Origin: an uncultured Allobaculum sp.
Lineage (GTDB): Bacteria; Bacillota_I; Bacilli_A; Erysipelotrichales; Erysipelotrichaceae
DNA: 11,796 nucleotides
NCBI GenBank assembly: GCA_910577085.1
Contig: CAJTLE010000093.1
Location: 1 to 11,796 of the forward strand
Direction: 5' to 3'
The position numbers and the translations under genes are program-made. The notes below the pieces were generated by a model. That model ran no database searches. It worked only from the letters and a program-made list of their open reading frames with translations, and was not told the DNA's origin. Within the stretch, counting starts at the first letter, position 1. Every line of letters starts with the position of its first letter. Positions 6,014 to 11,796 of this stretch are shown here, piece by piece.

Positions 6014-6460
6014 TTACTGTTCAGATTTTGTTTTTGCACCCAGGTCATCAAGCTGCTGGCGGTAAGCCGTGTAGCCTTCCTGATCGAGCTGGTCATAAGG
6101 GATAAAACGCAGAGCGGCTGAGTTAATGCAATAACGCAGACCGCCGCGATCTGCCGGACCGTCATTGAATACATGACCTAGATGAGAATCAGCTCTGGAG
6201 GAGCGGACTTCGACCCGGTTCATTCCATGGGTATGATCATGATAATAGTTGACGGAGCGGTCAACCGGTTTCGAAAATGCAGGCCAGCCACAGGATGAGG
6301 CAAATTTATCGGTGGACAGAAAAAGCGGTGTGCCGTCGACAACATCAACGTACAGTCCAGGCTGATCAAAGTCCCAGTACTTGCCGGTAAATGGCGGTTC
6401 GGTAGCGCCCTGCTGGGTGACCTGATATTCCAGTTCACTCAGATTTTTATTTCTTGTCAT
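6014..6460 (-). CDS. msrB: Peptide-methionine (R)-S-oxide reductase MsrB
   Basis: Repairs oxidised proteins by reducing methionine-R-sulfoxide, using thioredoxin. The 148-residue product is a complete MsrB: CGWPAF (57-62), RVEVRSSRADSHLGHVF (82-98), then RYCINSAALRF (109-119). C111 is the expected catalytic cysteine, and C57 the likely resolving one. The two CxxC zinc pairs of many MsrB proteins are absent, as in Bacillus subtilis MsrB, so this is the non-zinc type. The gene stands alone, convergent to the glycosidase gene, with no msrA beside it or fused to it. Its start at 6460 has only a modest SD (AGAAAGAAAG, centred about 16 bases upstream). It is a cytoplasmic form, since there is no signal peptide. 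Confidence 0.96.
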   Translation of the reverse strand: MTRNKNLSELEYQVTQQGATEPPFTGKYWDFDQPGLYVDVVDGTPLFLSTDKFASSCGWPAFSKPVDRSVNYYHDHTHGMNRVEVRSSRADSHLGHVFNDGPADRGGLRYCINSAALRFIPYDQLDQEGYTAYRQQLDDLGAKTKSEQ

Positions 6461-6493
6461 ATCGATTGATCACTTTCTTTCTGGTTCAGGACT

Positions 6494-6502
6494 ATTATGC
6501 CA
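6494..6502 (-). promoter_or_regulatory. Extended -10 promoter of msrB
   Basis: On the minus strand TGGCATAAT (6502 to 6494) is an extended -10 (TGn plus CATAAT, five of six). No good -35 is visible, which extended -10 promoters tolerate. The start would fall near 6487, giving a leader of about 27 bases before the msrB ATG. Confidence 0.55.
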
Positions 6503-6917
6503 TCAAATCGGAGTGACTTCCGTATGAAATGTTCAGAAAGGGGACACATTTCATGATCTGTAAGAAACCATCATTAGATGAAAAATAAATGATAGTTTTA
6601 TTGATCCAAAGAAAGACAGATTCGATTCGATGAATGCCCGAAAGGCTTAAAATACGAAAGCAGCCATGATCTCTTTACAATAAAGAAGCAGACGACATGC
6701 CCTGATTCTTCGATCAGAAAAGGAGTCGGCTTTTCCTGTTTTGGTTCGAAAGCAATTTTTATGCTTTTGACAGAAGAAAAATGCTTTTTATTTACGCATC
6801 TTAGGCTATGATAAAAACCAAGGATGTCAAATCCCCCTCAAAGCATCCTTTGCTTCAAATCCAGAACGCCCACTTGGAAAAATGTGAGAAAAAGCGTTTT
6901 CATAACTTGTGAATCTC
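6503..6917. other. Unassigned spacer between msrB and the uvrA promoter
   Basis: No gene is convincing in these 415 bases. Visible structure: an AT-rich inverted repeat AAACCATCATT (6565-6575) against AATGATAGTTT (6588-6598), one mismatch; a 15-base sequence TTTACAATAAAGAAG (6674-6688) also present at 4397-4411; a bulged stem AAAGCAATTTTT (6749-6760) with AAAAATGCTTT (6777-6787) followed by more T; a TATGAT (6807-6812) -10-like box; and AAGGATG/CATCCTT (6820-6826, 6844-6850). A TTGACA at 6767-6772 has no matching -10 at 16-18 bases. uvrB, often next to uvrA, is not here. Confidence 0.5.
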
Positions 6918-6947
6918 TTTACAAAGTGTGGTTTTGAAGTTTAAAAT
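6918..6947 (+). promoter_or_regulatory. Likely uvrA promoter
   Basis: TTTACA (6918-6923, five of six) and TAAAAT (6942-6947, five of six) are spaced by 18 bases. The start would be near 6955, leaving a leader of about 140 bases. A degenerate LexA (DinR) box, CGAACACCTGTGGT (6957-6970), with an intact left half-site CGAAC, would overlap the transcription start. The leader also has a small hairpin GCTGG/CCAGC (7017-7031). Confidence 0.5.
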
Positions 6948-7095
6948 CTGAAGTCCGAACACCTGTGGTGACTGGAAAAATATCCACAATGGTCATCGAA
7001 AAACAGGAATTCGAAAGCTGGAAAACCCAGCACACAGAAAGAAAGAATAATCCTCAAAATACGATTGACAACGATAAAAATGAATGGAGGGAAAC

Positions 7096-9984
7096 ATGGA
7101 GACTTCAATTAAAATTCAGGGAGCCAGAGAGAACAATCTGAAAAACATCTCGCTGGAGATCCCCAAAAATAAACTCATCATCATGACAGGCGTTTCCGGC
7201 AGCGGAAAAACGTCCCTGGCATTTGATACCATCTACGCCGAAGGTCAGCGCCGCTACATGGAATCGCTGTCCTCTTATGCAAGACAGTTTTTAGGCAACT
7301 CCGAAAAGCCGGATGTTGACCAGATCGATGGCCTTTCGCCAGCAATCGCCATCGATCAGAAAACCACTTCCCACAACCCCCGATCCACTGTGGGCACCGT
7401 AACTGAAATTTATGACTACCTGCGTCTGCTGTATGCGCGCATCGGGATTCCGTATTGCCCAGAGCATGGTGAACCAATTACCGGTCAGACCGTTACCGAA
7501 ATGGTTGACCAGGTCATGGAACTGCCTGAAGGCAGCCGTACGACGATCCTGGCTCCCATTGCATTAGGGAAAAAAGGAACGTTTAAAGACACCTTTGCCA
7601 AGTTAATGAAGGAAGGCTATCTGCGCGTGCGCGTGGATGGCGAAATCCGCATGCTCGAAGAAATGGAGCCGCTCGAAAAGAACAAGAAGCACGACGTGGA
7701 AGTCGTGGTGGACCGTATTGTCCGCCGCGACAATCGTTCCCGTTACTACGATTCCATCAATACCGCCCTGGAAATCGGGGATGGCATGGTCGAAGTCCAG
7801 ACGCCAGATGAAGTTCTGCGCTTCTCTTCCAACTATGCCTGCAAGATCTGTGGCTTCTCCGTGCCAAAACTCGAACCCCGTCTGTTCTCCTTTAACGCTC
7901 CGATGGGTGCATGCCCGGAATGTAAGGGAATTGGTTCGATTCAGAAAGTCGATCTCGATCTTCTGATTCCAGACCGCTCGTTATCCATCAACCAGGGCGG
8001 GATTGCCTACTATAAAAACATCGTCGGCACGCTCAACCAGGAATGGCAGCGCATGGAAGCTTTATGCAAAGCCAGCGGCATTGATCTCGATAAGCCAATC
8101 AAAGATCTGACCAAAAAACAGCTCGATACCATCCTGCACGGAACCAAGACTCCAGTCGAATTTTCGATCTTTAACACCAAAGGTCTGGAACGTCAGTACC
8201 ATGAACCAATTGAAGGGGTTGCGGACATGATCGAACGCCGGTATCTGGAAACCGGATCGTCCTGGAGCCGGGACTGGTATGAATCGTTCTTATCCGAAGC
8301 AACCTGCCCATCCTGTAAAGGAGCCCGTCTGAATCCTCAGGTTTTATCCGTTCGGATTGGCGGTAAGAATATTTATGAATGGACGCAGATGAGCGTCAAT
8401 CAGGCCATCGACTTTATTGATCACCTGAACCTCACCCCAACCCAGGCTAAAATTGCGGATCTGGTTCTCAAAGAAATCCGCTCGCGCCTGCAGTTTCTGA
8501 AAAACGTCGGCCTGACGTACCTGACCCTCGATCGTCTGGCTTCCACATTGTCCGGTGGAGAAAGCCAGCGCATCCGTCTGGCAACCCAGATCGGTTCGCG
8601 TTTAACCGGCGTGATGTACGTTCTGGATGAACCATCGATTGGTCTGCATCAGCGGGACAATGATCGTCTGATTGAGACCCTCAAACAGATGCGGGATCTT
8701 GGCAATACGCTGATTGTCGTGGAACATGACGAAGATACGATGCGCGCTTCTGACTATATTGTTGATATCGGACCTGGAGCGGGTATTCATGGCGGCCAGG
8801 TCGTTGCCGAAGGCACACCGGCGGAAGTCATGGCCAATGACAACTCGATTACCGGCCGGTTCCTGTCCGGTAAAGAAACCATCCCAACACCAACAGAACG
8901 CCGCAAAGGCAACGGCAAGGCGTTGCAAGTTGTCAATGCCACACAGAACAACCTGAAACACGTCAATGCGACGTTCCCATTAGGAACCCTGACGGTTGTC
9001 ACCGGTGTTTCCGGATCGGGTAAATCTTCCTTAGTCACCGAAGTGTTAACCCGTACCATCCAGCACCACTTAGGCAAGGTCCGCACCAAACCAGGTCAGG
9101 CAGAACGGATTGATGGTCTGGAAGAAATCGATAAACTGATCGAAATCTCGCAGGAACCAATCGGCCGCACCCCGCGTTCCAACCCGGCAACCTATGTGGG
9201 TGTCTTTGATGATATCCGGGATCTGTTTGCGCAGACCAAGGAAGCCAAAATGCTTGGCTTTACCAAGTCGCAGTTCTCCTTCAACGTGAAGGGCGGCCGT
9301 TGTGAAGCGTGTCAGGGAGATGGCATCCGGAAGATCTCGATGCACTTCTTACCGGATATTTATGTAGACTGCGACGTGTGCCATGGCAAACGCTACAACG
9401 AAGAAACCCTGCAGGTAAAATTCAAAGACAAGACCATATCGGATGTTCTGGATATGACCGTTGAAGAAGGGATTGAATTCTTCAGCCAGATCGCCAAGAT
9501 CCGTCATAAACTCCAGACCTTAAGTGATGTTGGACTGTCTTACATCAAACTTGGTCAGTCGGCCACAACCCTTTCGGGTGGTGAAGCGCAGCGTGTCAAA
9601 CTGGCCAGTGAACTGCAGAAAAAGCCAACCGGCAAAACGGTCTTTGTTCTCGATGAGCCAACGACCGGTCTGCATTCCGCAGATGTCCGCAAGCTGATTG
9701 AAGTGCTGCAGCGCCTGGTGGATACCGGCAATACGGTCATTGTTATCGAACATAACCTGGATGTGATCAAAAATGCGGATTACATCATCGATATCGGACC
9801 AGAAGGCGGTGACGAAGGCGGAACCATCGTTGCGACCGGCACGCCAGAAGAAATTGCAGCCTGCCCGAACAGCTACACCGGTAAATATCTGCGCCCGCTG
9901 CTGGAGCACAAAACCCCGGCCTTACCGGCTCCAGCCGAAAAAGCAACAGAGTCTGAACCCCAGTCGGTAGCAGAAGCAGCCTAA
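7096..9984 (+). CDS. uvrA: Excinuclease ABC subunit UvrA
   Basis: Damage-recognition ATPase of nucleotide excision repair; the dimer scans DNA, loads UvrB and leaves. The 962-residue product has the full tandem ABC layout: Walker A GVSGSGKTS (32-40), first zinc module C249/C252 with C273/C276, an additional CPSC (C404, C407), first signature LSGGE (485-489) with Walker B VLDEPSIGLH. The second half has Walker A GVSGSGKSS from 637, zinc module C736/C739-C759/C762, signature LSGGE (826-830) and Walker B VLDEPTTGLH. Length matches the family (about 940-960). I chose ATG 7096, with GGAGG (7086-7090) 5 bases upstream; the in-frame ATG at 7084 overlaps that SD. The C-terminus ends in a short Ala/Pro/Glu tail. 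Unlike the usual uvrB-uvrA operon it stands alone, between two terminators. Confidence 0.98.
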   Translation: METSIKIQGARENNLKNISLEIPKNKLIIMTGVSGSGKTSLAFDTIYAEGQRRYMESLSSYARQFLGNSEKPDVDQIDGLSPAIAIDQKTTSHNPRSTVGTVTEIYDYLRLLYARIGIPYCPEHGEPITGQTVTEMVDQVMELPEGSRTTILAPIALGKKGTFKDTFAKLMKEGYLRVRVDGEIRMLEEMEPLEKNKKHDVEVVVDRIVRRDNRSRYYDSINTALEIGDGMVEVQTPDEVLRFSSNYACKICGFSVPKLEPRLFSFNAPMGACPECKGIGSIQKVDLDLLIPDRSLSINQGGIAYYKNIVGTLNQEWQRMEALCKASGIDLDKPIKDLTKKQLDTILHGTKTPVEFSIFNTKGLERQYHEPIEGVADMIERRYLETGSSWSRDWYESFLSEATCPSCKGARLNPQVLSVRIGGKNIYEWTQMSVNQAIDFIDHLNLTPTQAKIADLVLKEIRSRLQFLKNVGLTYLTLDRLASTLSGGESQRIRLATQIGSRLTGVMYVLDEPSIGLHQRDNDRLIETLKQMRDLGNTLIVVEHDEDTMRASDYIVDIGPGAGIHGGQVVAEGTPAEVMANDNSITGRFLSGKETIPTPTERRKGNGKALQVVNATQNNLKHVNATFPLGTLTVVTGVSGSGKSSLVTEVLTRTIQHHLGKVRTKPGQAERIDGLEEIDKLIEISQEPIGRTPRSNPATYVGVFDDIRDLFAQTKEAKMLGFTKSQFSFNVKGGRCEACQGDGIRKISMHFLPDIYVDCDVCHGKRYNEETLQVKFKDKTISDVLDMTVEEGIEFFSQIAKIRHKLQTLSDVGLSYIKLGQSATTLSGGEAQRVKLASELQKKPTGKTVFVLDEPTTGLHSADVRKLIEVLQRLVDTGNTVIVIEHNLDVIKNADYIIDIGPEGGDEGGTIVATGTPEEIAACPNSYTGKYLRPLLEHKTPALPAPAEKATESEPQSVAEAA

Positions 9985-10030
9985 CCATTCAAAATCACCA
10001 AATCCAATTTCAACTTTGTAACAAATAACG

Positions 10031-10075
10031 AACCCCATGCACCTTCCTGGACCAGGGAAAGTGTATGGGGTTTTT
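10031..10075 (+). terminator. Long intrinsic terminator of uvrA
   Basis: AACCCCATGCAC (10031-10042) pairs with GTGTATGGGGTT (10061-10072), one G-U. The stem continues inward through TTCC (10044-10047) and GGAA (10056-10059), and five T run through 10071-10075. It lies 46 bases after the uvrA stop and isolates uvrA from hprK. Confidence 0.93.
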
Positions 10076-10364
10076 GTCTGTCTTTTTGAGATGGAAACCA
10101 ACAAGTGCGATGAGGGGACAAAAGAGACGGAAAATTTGAACAAAAGCGACAATTTGCATCGAAAAGAGAGACTCTTTAACCACTCCAGTTCTAAGAAAGC
10201 CGCCACCAACACTTTGAAACGAGCATTTGAAGCCAGAAATGGTGGGAAATTTGAGAACATAGGGGGTGCTTGTTCGTTTTGATCTCCCACATGGAAACCA
10301 CTTCCAAGAGTGAAACGAAAACCTTGCAGGCTAACCTACAGAAGCGAAGGAAATTCAGGCCATA
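10076..10364. other. Structured but unassigned spacer before hprK
   Basis: No gene is convincing in these 289 bases. They contain several inverted repeats: AAAGAG/CTCTTT (10163-10168, 10172-10177), CCACCA/TGGTGG (10203-10208, 10240-10245) and TTCGTTT/AAACGAA (10273-10279, 10313-10319) enclosing TGGAA/TTCCA. A 10-base direct repeat, ATGGAAACCA, occurs at 10091 and 10291, exactly 200 bases apart. A 63-codon frame from 10091 lacks an SD and uses codons unlike the neighbours (several GGG, AGA, ATA). It may hold an unrecognised RNA or be decayed sequence. Confidence 0.45.
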
Positions 10365-10373
10365 TGTTAAAAT
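10365..10373 (+). promoter_or_regulatory. Extended -10 promoter candidate for hprK
   Basis: TGTTAAAAT is an extended -10 (TGn plus TAAAAT, five of six). No -35 is evident. Transcription would start near 10380, leaving a leader of about 195 bases before the hprK ATG. uvrA is closed by a strong terminator, so hprK needs a promoter in this region. Confidence 0.45.
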
Positions 10374-10425
10374 AAGCAAGGAATTGTGGTTAGATAGGAA
10401 GTAAGAAGGCATAAGCAAAAACGTT

Positions 10426-10547
10426 TGTGTCAGATTGAGGATAACAATCAGGTGCCTGAAAACAGACACTCAGACTTTATCCACTTGTTATCAACCGCCT
10501 GATTTATCCTGCTTAAGCGCATGGATTCCAAGGGCCTGACAGGATAA
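10426..10547 (+). promoter_or_regulatory. hprK leader with repeated TTATCC motifs and stems
   Basis: TTATCC or its complement GGATAA occurs at 10439-10444, 10477-10482, 10504-10509 and 10542-10547, with TTATCA at 10488-10493. TTATCCTG (10504-10511) and CAGGATAA (10540-10547) form a perfect 8-base inverted repeat. TTATCCACT (10477-10485) is one base from the DnaA box TTATCCACA. GTGTC (10427-10431) can close with GACAC (10465-10469) over a GATTG/CAATC hairpin (10433-10449), giving a small branched fold. Role unknown: protein operator or RNA structure. Confidence 0.35.
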
Positions 10548-10573
10548 GAATTGAAGGAGAAGGAGGATTCGGT

Positions 10574-11512
10574 ATGCCAAAAACAACGGTCGGCGATCTT
10601 GAGCGAAAATTCAATTACCAGCAAGTGACCGGCACACCGGCAGCTTTAAATCGTGTCATTACATTACCGGATATTAACCGTCCTGGTCTCGAACTGGCCG
10701 GCTACTTCTCCAACTCACAGACCAAACGCATCGTGGTTATCGGTGGTAAGGAATACCGCTATATCCAGGATGAAATGGATGAAATCAATCAGCGCCGGGT
10801 CTTTGAATTTCTGACGGGCGAAGATACGCCCTGCATTCTCATTACCGGCATGAATCATCCCTGTCCGCCGGTTTTAAAAGAAATTGCCGACCGCAAAGAC
10901 TTTCCTGTTTTCGAAACCCATCGCAAAACGAGCCAGCTGGTCGTCAATGTCACCAACTATCTCGATGAACTTCTGGCCCCAAGCCAGTTAGTGCATGCGG
11001 AACTTGTCCGGGTGTATGGCGTTGGGGTTCTGATTACCGGTGCAAGCGGTATGGGTAAAAGTGAAATCGTACTGGATCTGGTCAAACGCGGCCATCAGCT
11101 GGTTGCCGATGACCGGGTTGATGTCTTCCGAATTCACAACTCGCTGATCGGAAAAACGGCGCAGATCATTGCCGGTTACATGGAACTGCGCGGAGTCGGT
11201 ATTATCGACGTCAAACGTCTGTTTGGAATCACCTCGGTGGCCAACAGTGCCAATATCAGTTTTGAAGTTTCCCTCGTTCCGTATGATCCGGATGCTGAAT
11301 ATGACCGCATTGGTCTGGAAGAAAAAGAGTTCAGTGAATATCTGGGCATCAAGATCGTCAAGATGCGAATCCCCGTTACCTATGGCCGCCCAATGGGCAC
11401 TGTCATTGAAACAGCTGTCACCAACTACCTGCTTCAGCAGGATGGCTTTGATTCCGCCAAGGAATTCGAACAGCTTGTCTTAAAAGAAATTGAGAAAAAC
11501 CGTCAGGATTAG
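10574..11512 (+). CDS. hprK: HPr kinase/phosphorylase
   Basis: Bifunctional cytoplasmic sensor: when glycolytic intermediates and ATP are high it phosphorylates Ser46 of HPr, and when phosphate is high it removes it. HPr-Ser46-P is the corepressor of CcpA and slows PTS uptake. The 312-residue product has the N-terminal domain (about 1-130), H141 in the segment before the P-loop, the P-loop GASGMGKS (156-163), VADD (177-180), and the HprK signature MELRGVGIIDVKRLFG (203-218). The IPVTYGR stretch near the C-terminus corresponds to the IPVxxGR segment. AGGAGG (10561-10566) sits 7 bases before the ATG. The P-loop has Ala at its second position, and Ala follows H141 where Gly is common. In Bacillus lgt follows hprK; here a terminator does. 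Confidence 0.96.
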   Translation: MPKTTVGDLERKFNYQQVTGTPAALNRVITLPDINRPGLELAGYFSNSQTKRIVVIGGKEYRYIQDEMDEINQRRVFEFLTGEDTPCILITGMNHPCPPVLKEIADRKDFPVFETHRKTSQLVVNVTNYLDELLAPSQLVHAELVRVYGVGVLITGASGMGKSEIVLDLVKRGHQLVADDRVDVFRIHNSLIGKTAQIIAGYMELRGVGIIDVKRLFGITSVANSANISFEVSLVPYDPDAEYDRIGLEEKEFSEYLGIKIVKMRIPVTYGRPMGTVIETAVTNYLLQQDGFDSAKEFEQLVLKEIEKNRQD

Positions 11513-11535
11513 AGAATTTTCCTCTAGTCCTTTTT
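11506..11535 (+). terminator. Intrinsic terminator overlapping the hprK stop codon
   Basis: GGATTAGAG (11506-11514) pairs with CTCTAGTCC (11522-11530), nine pairs with one G-U, loop of seven, then five T (11531-11535). The TAG stop (11510-11512) and the last codon are inside the 5' arm, so a ribosome at the stop would cover the stem. It makes hprK the last gene of its transcript. Confidence 0.85.
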
Positions 11536-11700
11536 CATTGTCTGCAGGATCCCTGAAAAGAGGCAGAGGAAGAGACAGGGAAAGATGAAATCCCGGATGA
11601 AGAGGCAGAGAAGCCGCAGAGAAAAAGGAAAGATCGGGCACAAAGCCAAAGATTTCCATCTGTCTCAGGGATGATATTAAACAGTTAATATTTGATGTAT
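11536..11700. other. Purine-rich spacer after hprK
   Basis: The stretch from about 11554 to 11655 is strongly purine-rich on the plus strand. It contains an 11-base direct repeat AAGAGGCAGAG (11558-11568 and 11600-11610) and an inverted repeat TCCCTG/CAGGGA (11550-11555, 11576-11581). A 29-codon, very basic frame begins at ATG 11585 with an SD-like GGGA only three bases away; I do not call it a gene. lgt, a frequent neighbour of hprK, is absent. Confidence 0.4.
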
Positions 11701-11737
11701 TATATTGATAATAATTGTCTTATATTGTATCAATATA
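11701..11737 (+). promoter_or_regulatory. Palindromic promoter/operator before the right-edge gene
   Basis: TATATTGATA (11701-11710) and TATCAATATA (11728-11737) are a perfect 10-base inverted repeat. They coincide with a promoter: -35 TTGATA (11705-11710, five of six), 17-base spacer, -10 TATCAA (11728-11733, four of six). A dimeric regulator bound to the repeat would cover both boxes. The start would fall near 11740, on the ATG of the next frame. Confidence 0.4.
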
Positions 11738-11739
11738 TT

Positions 11740-11796
11740 ATGAAAAGATCTTCAGAATCAAAGTATTTAAAAACTGCTGAATACGCCAGGCAGATC
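11740..11796 (+). CDS. 5' end of an unidentified gene, possible helix-turn-helix protein (partial)
   Basis: ATG at 11740 opens a frame that stays open to the window end: MKRSSESKYLKTAEYARQI. The KYLKTAEYARQI segment resembles the first helix of MerR- or excisionase-type helix-turn-helix domains, which often read YLTxxEyAxxxGVS; this is pattern resemblance only. There is no SD, and the predicted transcription start lies at the ATG, so the mRNA may be leaderless. The true start could also lie beyond the window. If it is a DNA-binding protein, the palindrome just upstream would suit autoregulation. Confidence 0.35.
   Translation, partial: MKRSSESKYLKTAEYARQI

Noticed and set aside
6889..6904. 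cre-like sequence around AAAGCGTTTTCA upstream of uvrA
   Set aside because: It breaks the consensus on both strands, and uvrA is not a known catabolite-repressed gene.
6980..6988. Single DnaA-box-like ATATCCACA in the uvrA leader
   Set aside because: One mismatch and no cluster; such a 9-mer occurs often by chance. No dnaA or dnaN is near, so no origin is indicated.
7065..7070. Perfect -35-like TTGACA just before uvrA
   Set aside because: It lies only 26 bases from the uvrA ATG, so a -10 at proper spacing would fall in the SD or the coding start.
7084..7095. ATG 12 bases upstream of the chosen uvrA start
   Set aside because: It overlaps the GGAGG that serves ATG 7096, and UvrA proteins normally begin close to the IxIxGAxxxNL block.
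10091..10282. 63-codon plus-strand frame after uvrA
   Set aside because: No SD, several codons rare in the neighbouring genes (GGG, AGA, ATA), no recognisable motif, and inverted repeats run through it.
11585..11674. 29-codon very basic frame after hprK
   Set aside because: The basic composition follows from the purine-rich strand, and the SD-like GGGA is only three bases from the ATG.
1..11796. CRISPR array, transposase, prophage, toxin-antitoxin or defence genes
   Set aside because: No regularly spaced direct repeats and no such proteins; all large genes are identifiable housekeeping or metabolic genes.

Overview
This is a housekeeping segment of a Bacillota (Firmicutes) chromosome, most likely Erysipelotrichia or a close relative. 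The evidence is gene content and order: tmk-holB-yaaT-rsmI followed further along by uvrA and hprK. HPr kinase and YaaT (RicT) are typical of low-GC Gram-positives, and every gene has a strong GGAGG-type ribosome binding site. In Bacillus the tmk-holB region also carries yaaQ, yaaR and yabA, and uvrB lies beside uvrA; none of these is present here. The genus call is inference from motifs, since no search was run.

Layout. The left edge holds what looks like the first six codons of a minus-strand gene (possible ABC-F ATPase). It is divergent from an AT-rich tmk leader with a possible 15-residue leader peptide and a hairpin. tmk (dTMP kinase) and holB (clamp-loader delta-prime) are three bases apart. 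A 473-base gap follows with a promoter-like -10, a clear terminator and two further bulged hairpins; then yaaT (RNase Y specificity factor), whose end overlaps rsmI (16S rRNA C1402 2'-O-methylase) by 23 bases. After a terminator comes a monocistronic GH1 6-phospho-beta-glucosidase with a CcpA cre-like operator over its -10 box. A bidirectional terminator separates it from the convergent msrB (methionine-R-sulfoxide reductase). A 635-base spacer precedes uvrA (excision repair ATPase). After a long terminator and a spacer of nearly 500 bases comes hprK (HPr kinase/phosphorylase), whose terminator stem includes its own stop codon. The right edge holds a palindromic AT-rich promoter and the first 19 codons of an unidentified, possibly leaderless gene.

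How the genes fit together. tmk, holB and uvrA serve DNA precursor supply, replication and repair; yaaT and rsmI serve RNA turnover and ribosome maturation. hprK makes HPr-Ser46-P, the CcpA corepressor, so the hprK product plausibly regulates the beta-glucosidase gene of this same window through the cre-like site.

I found no transposon, CRISPR array, prophage, rRNA or tRNA, and no convincing new multi-gene system. The parts worth a second look are the structured non-coding leaders of yaaT, tmk and hprK, the unexplained spacer after uvrA, and the right-edge operator.
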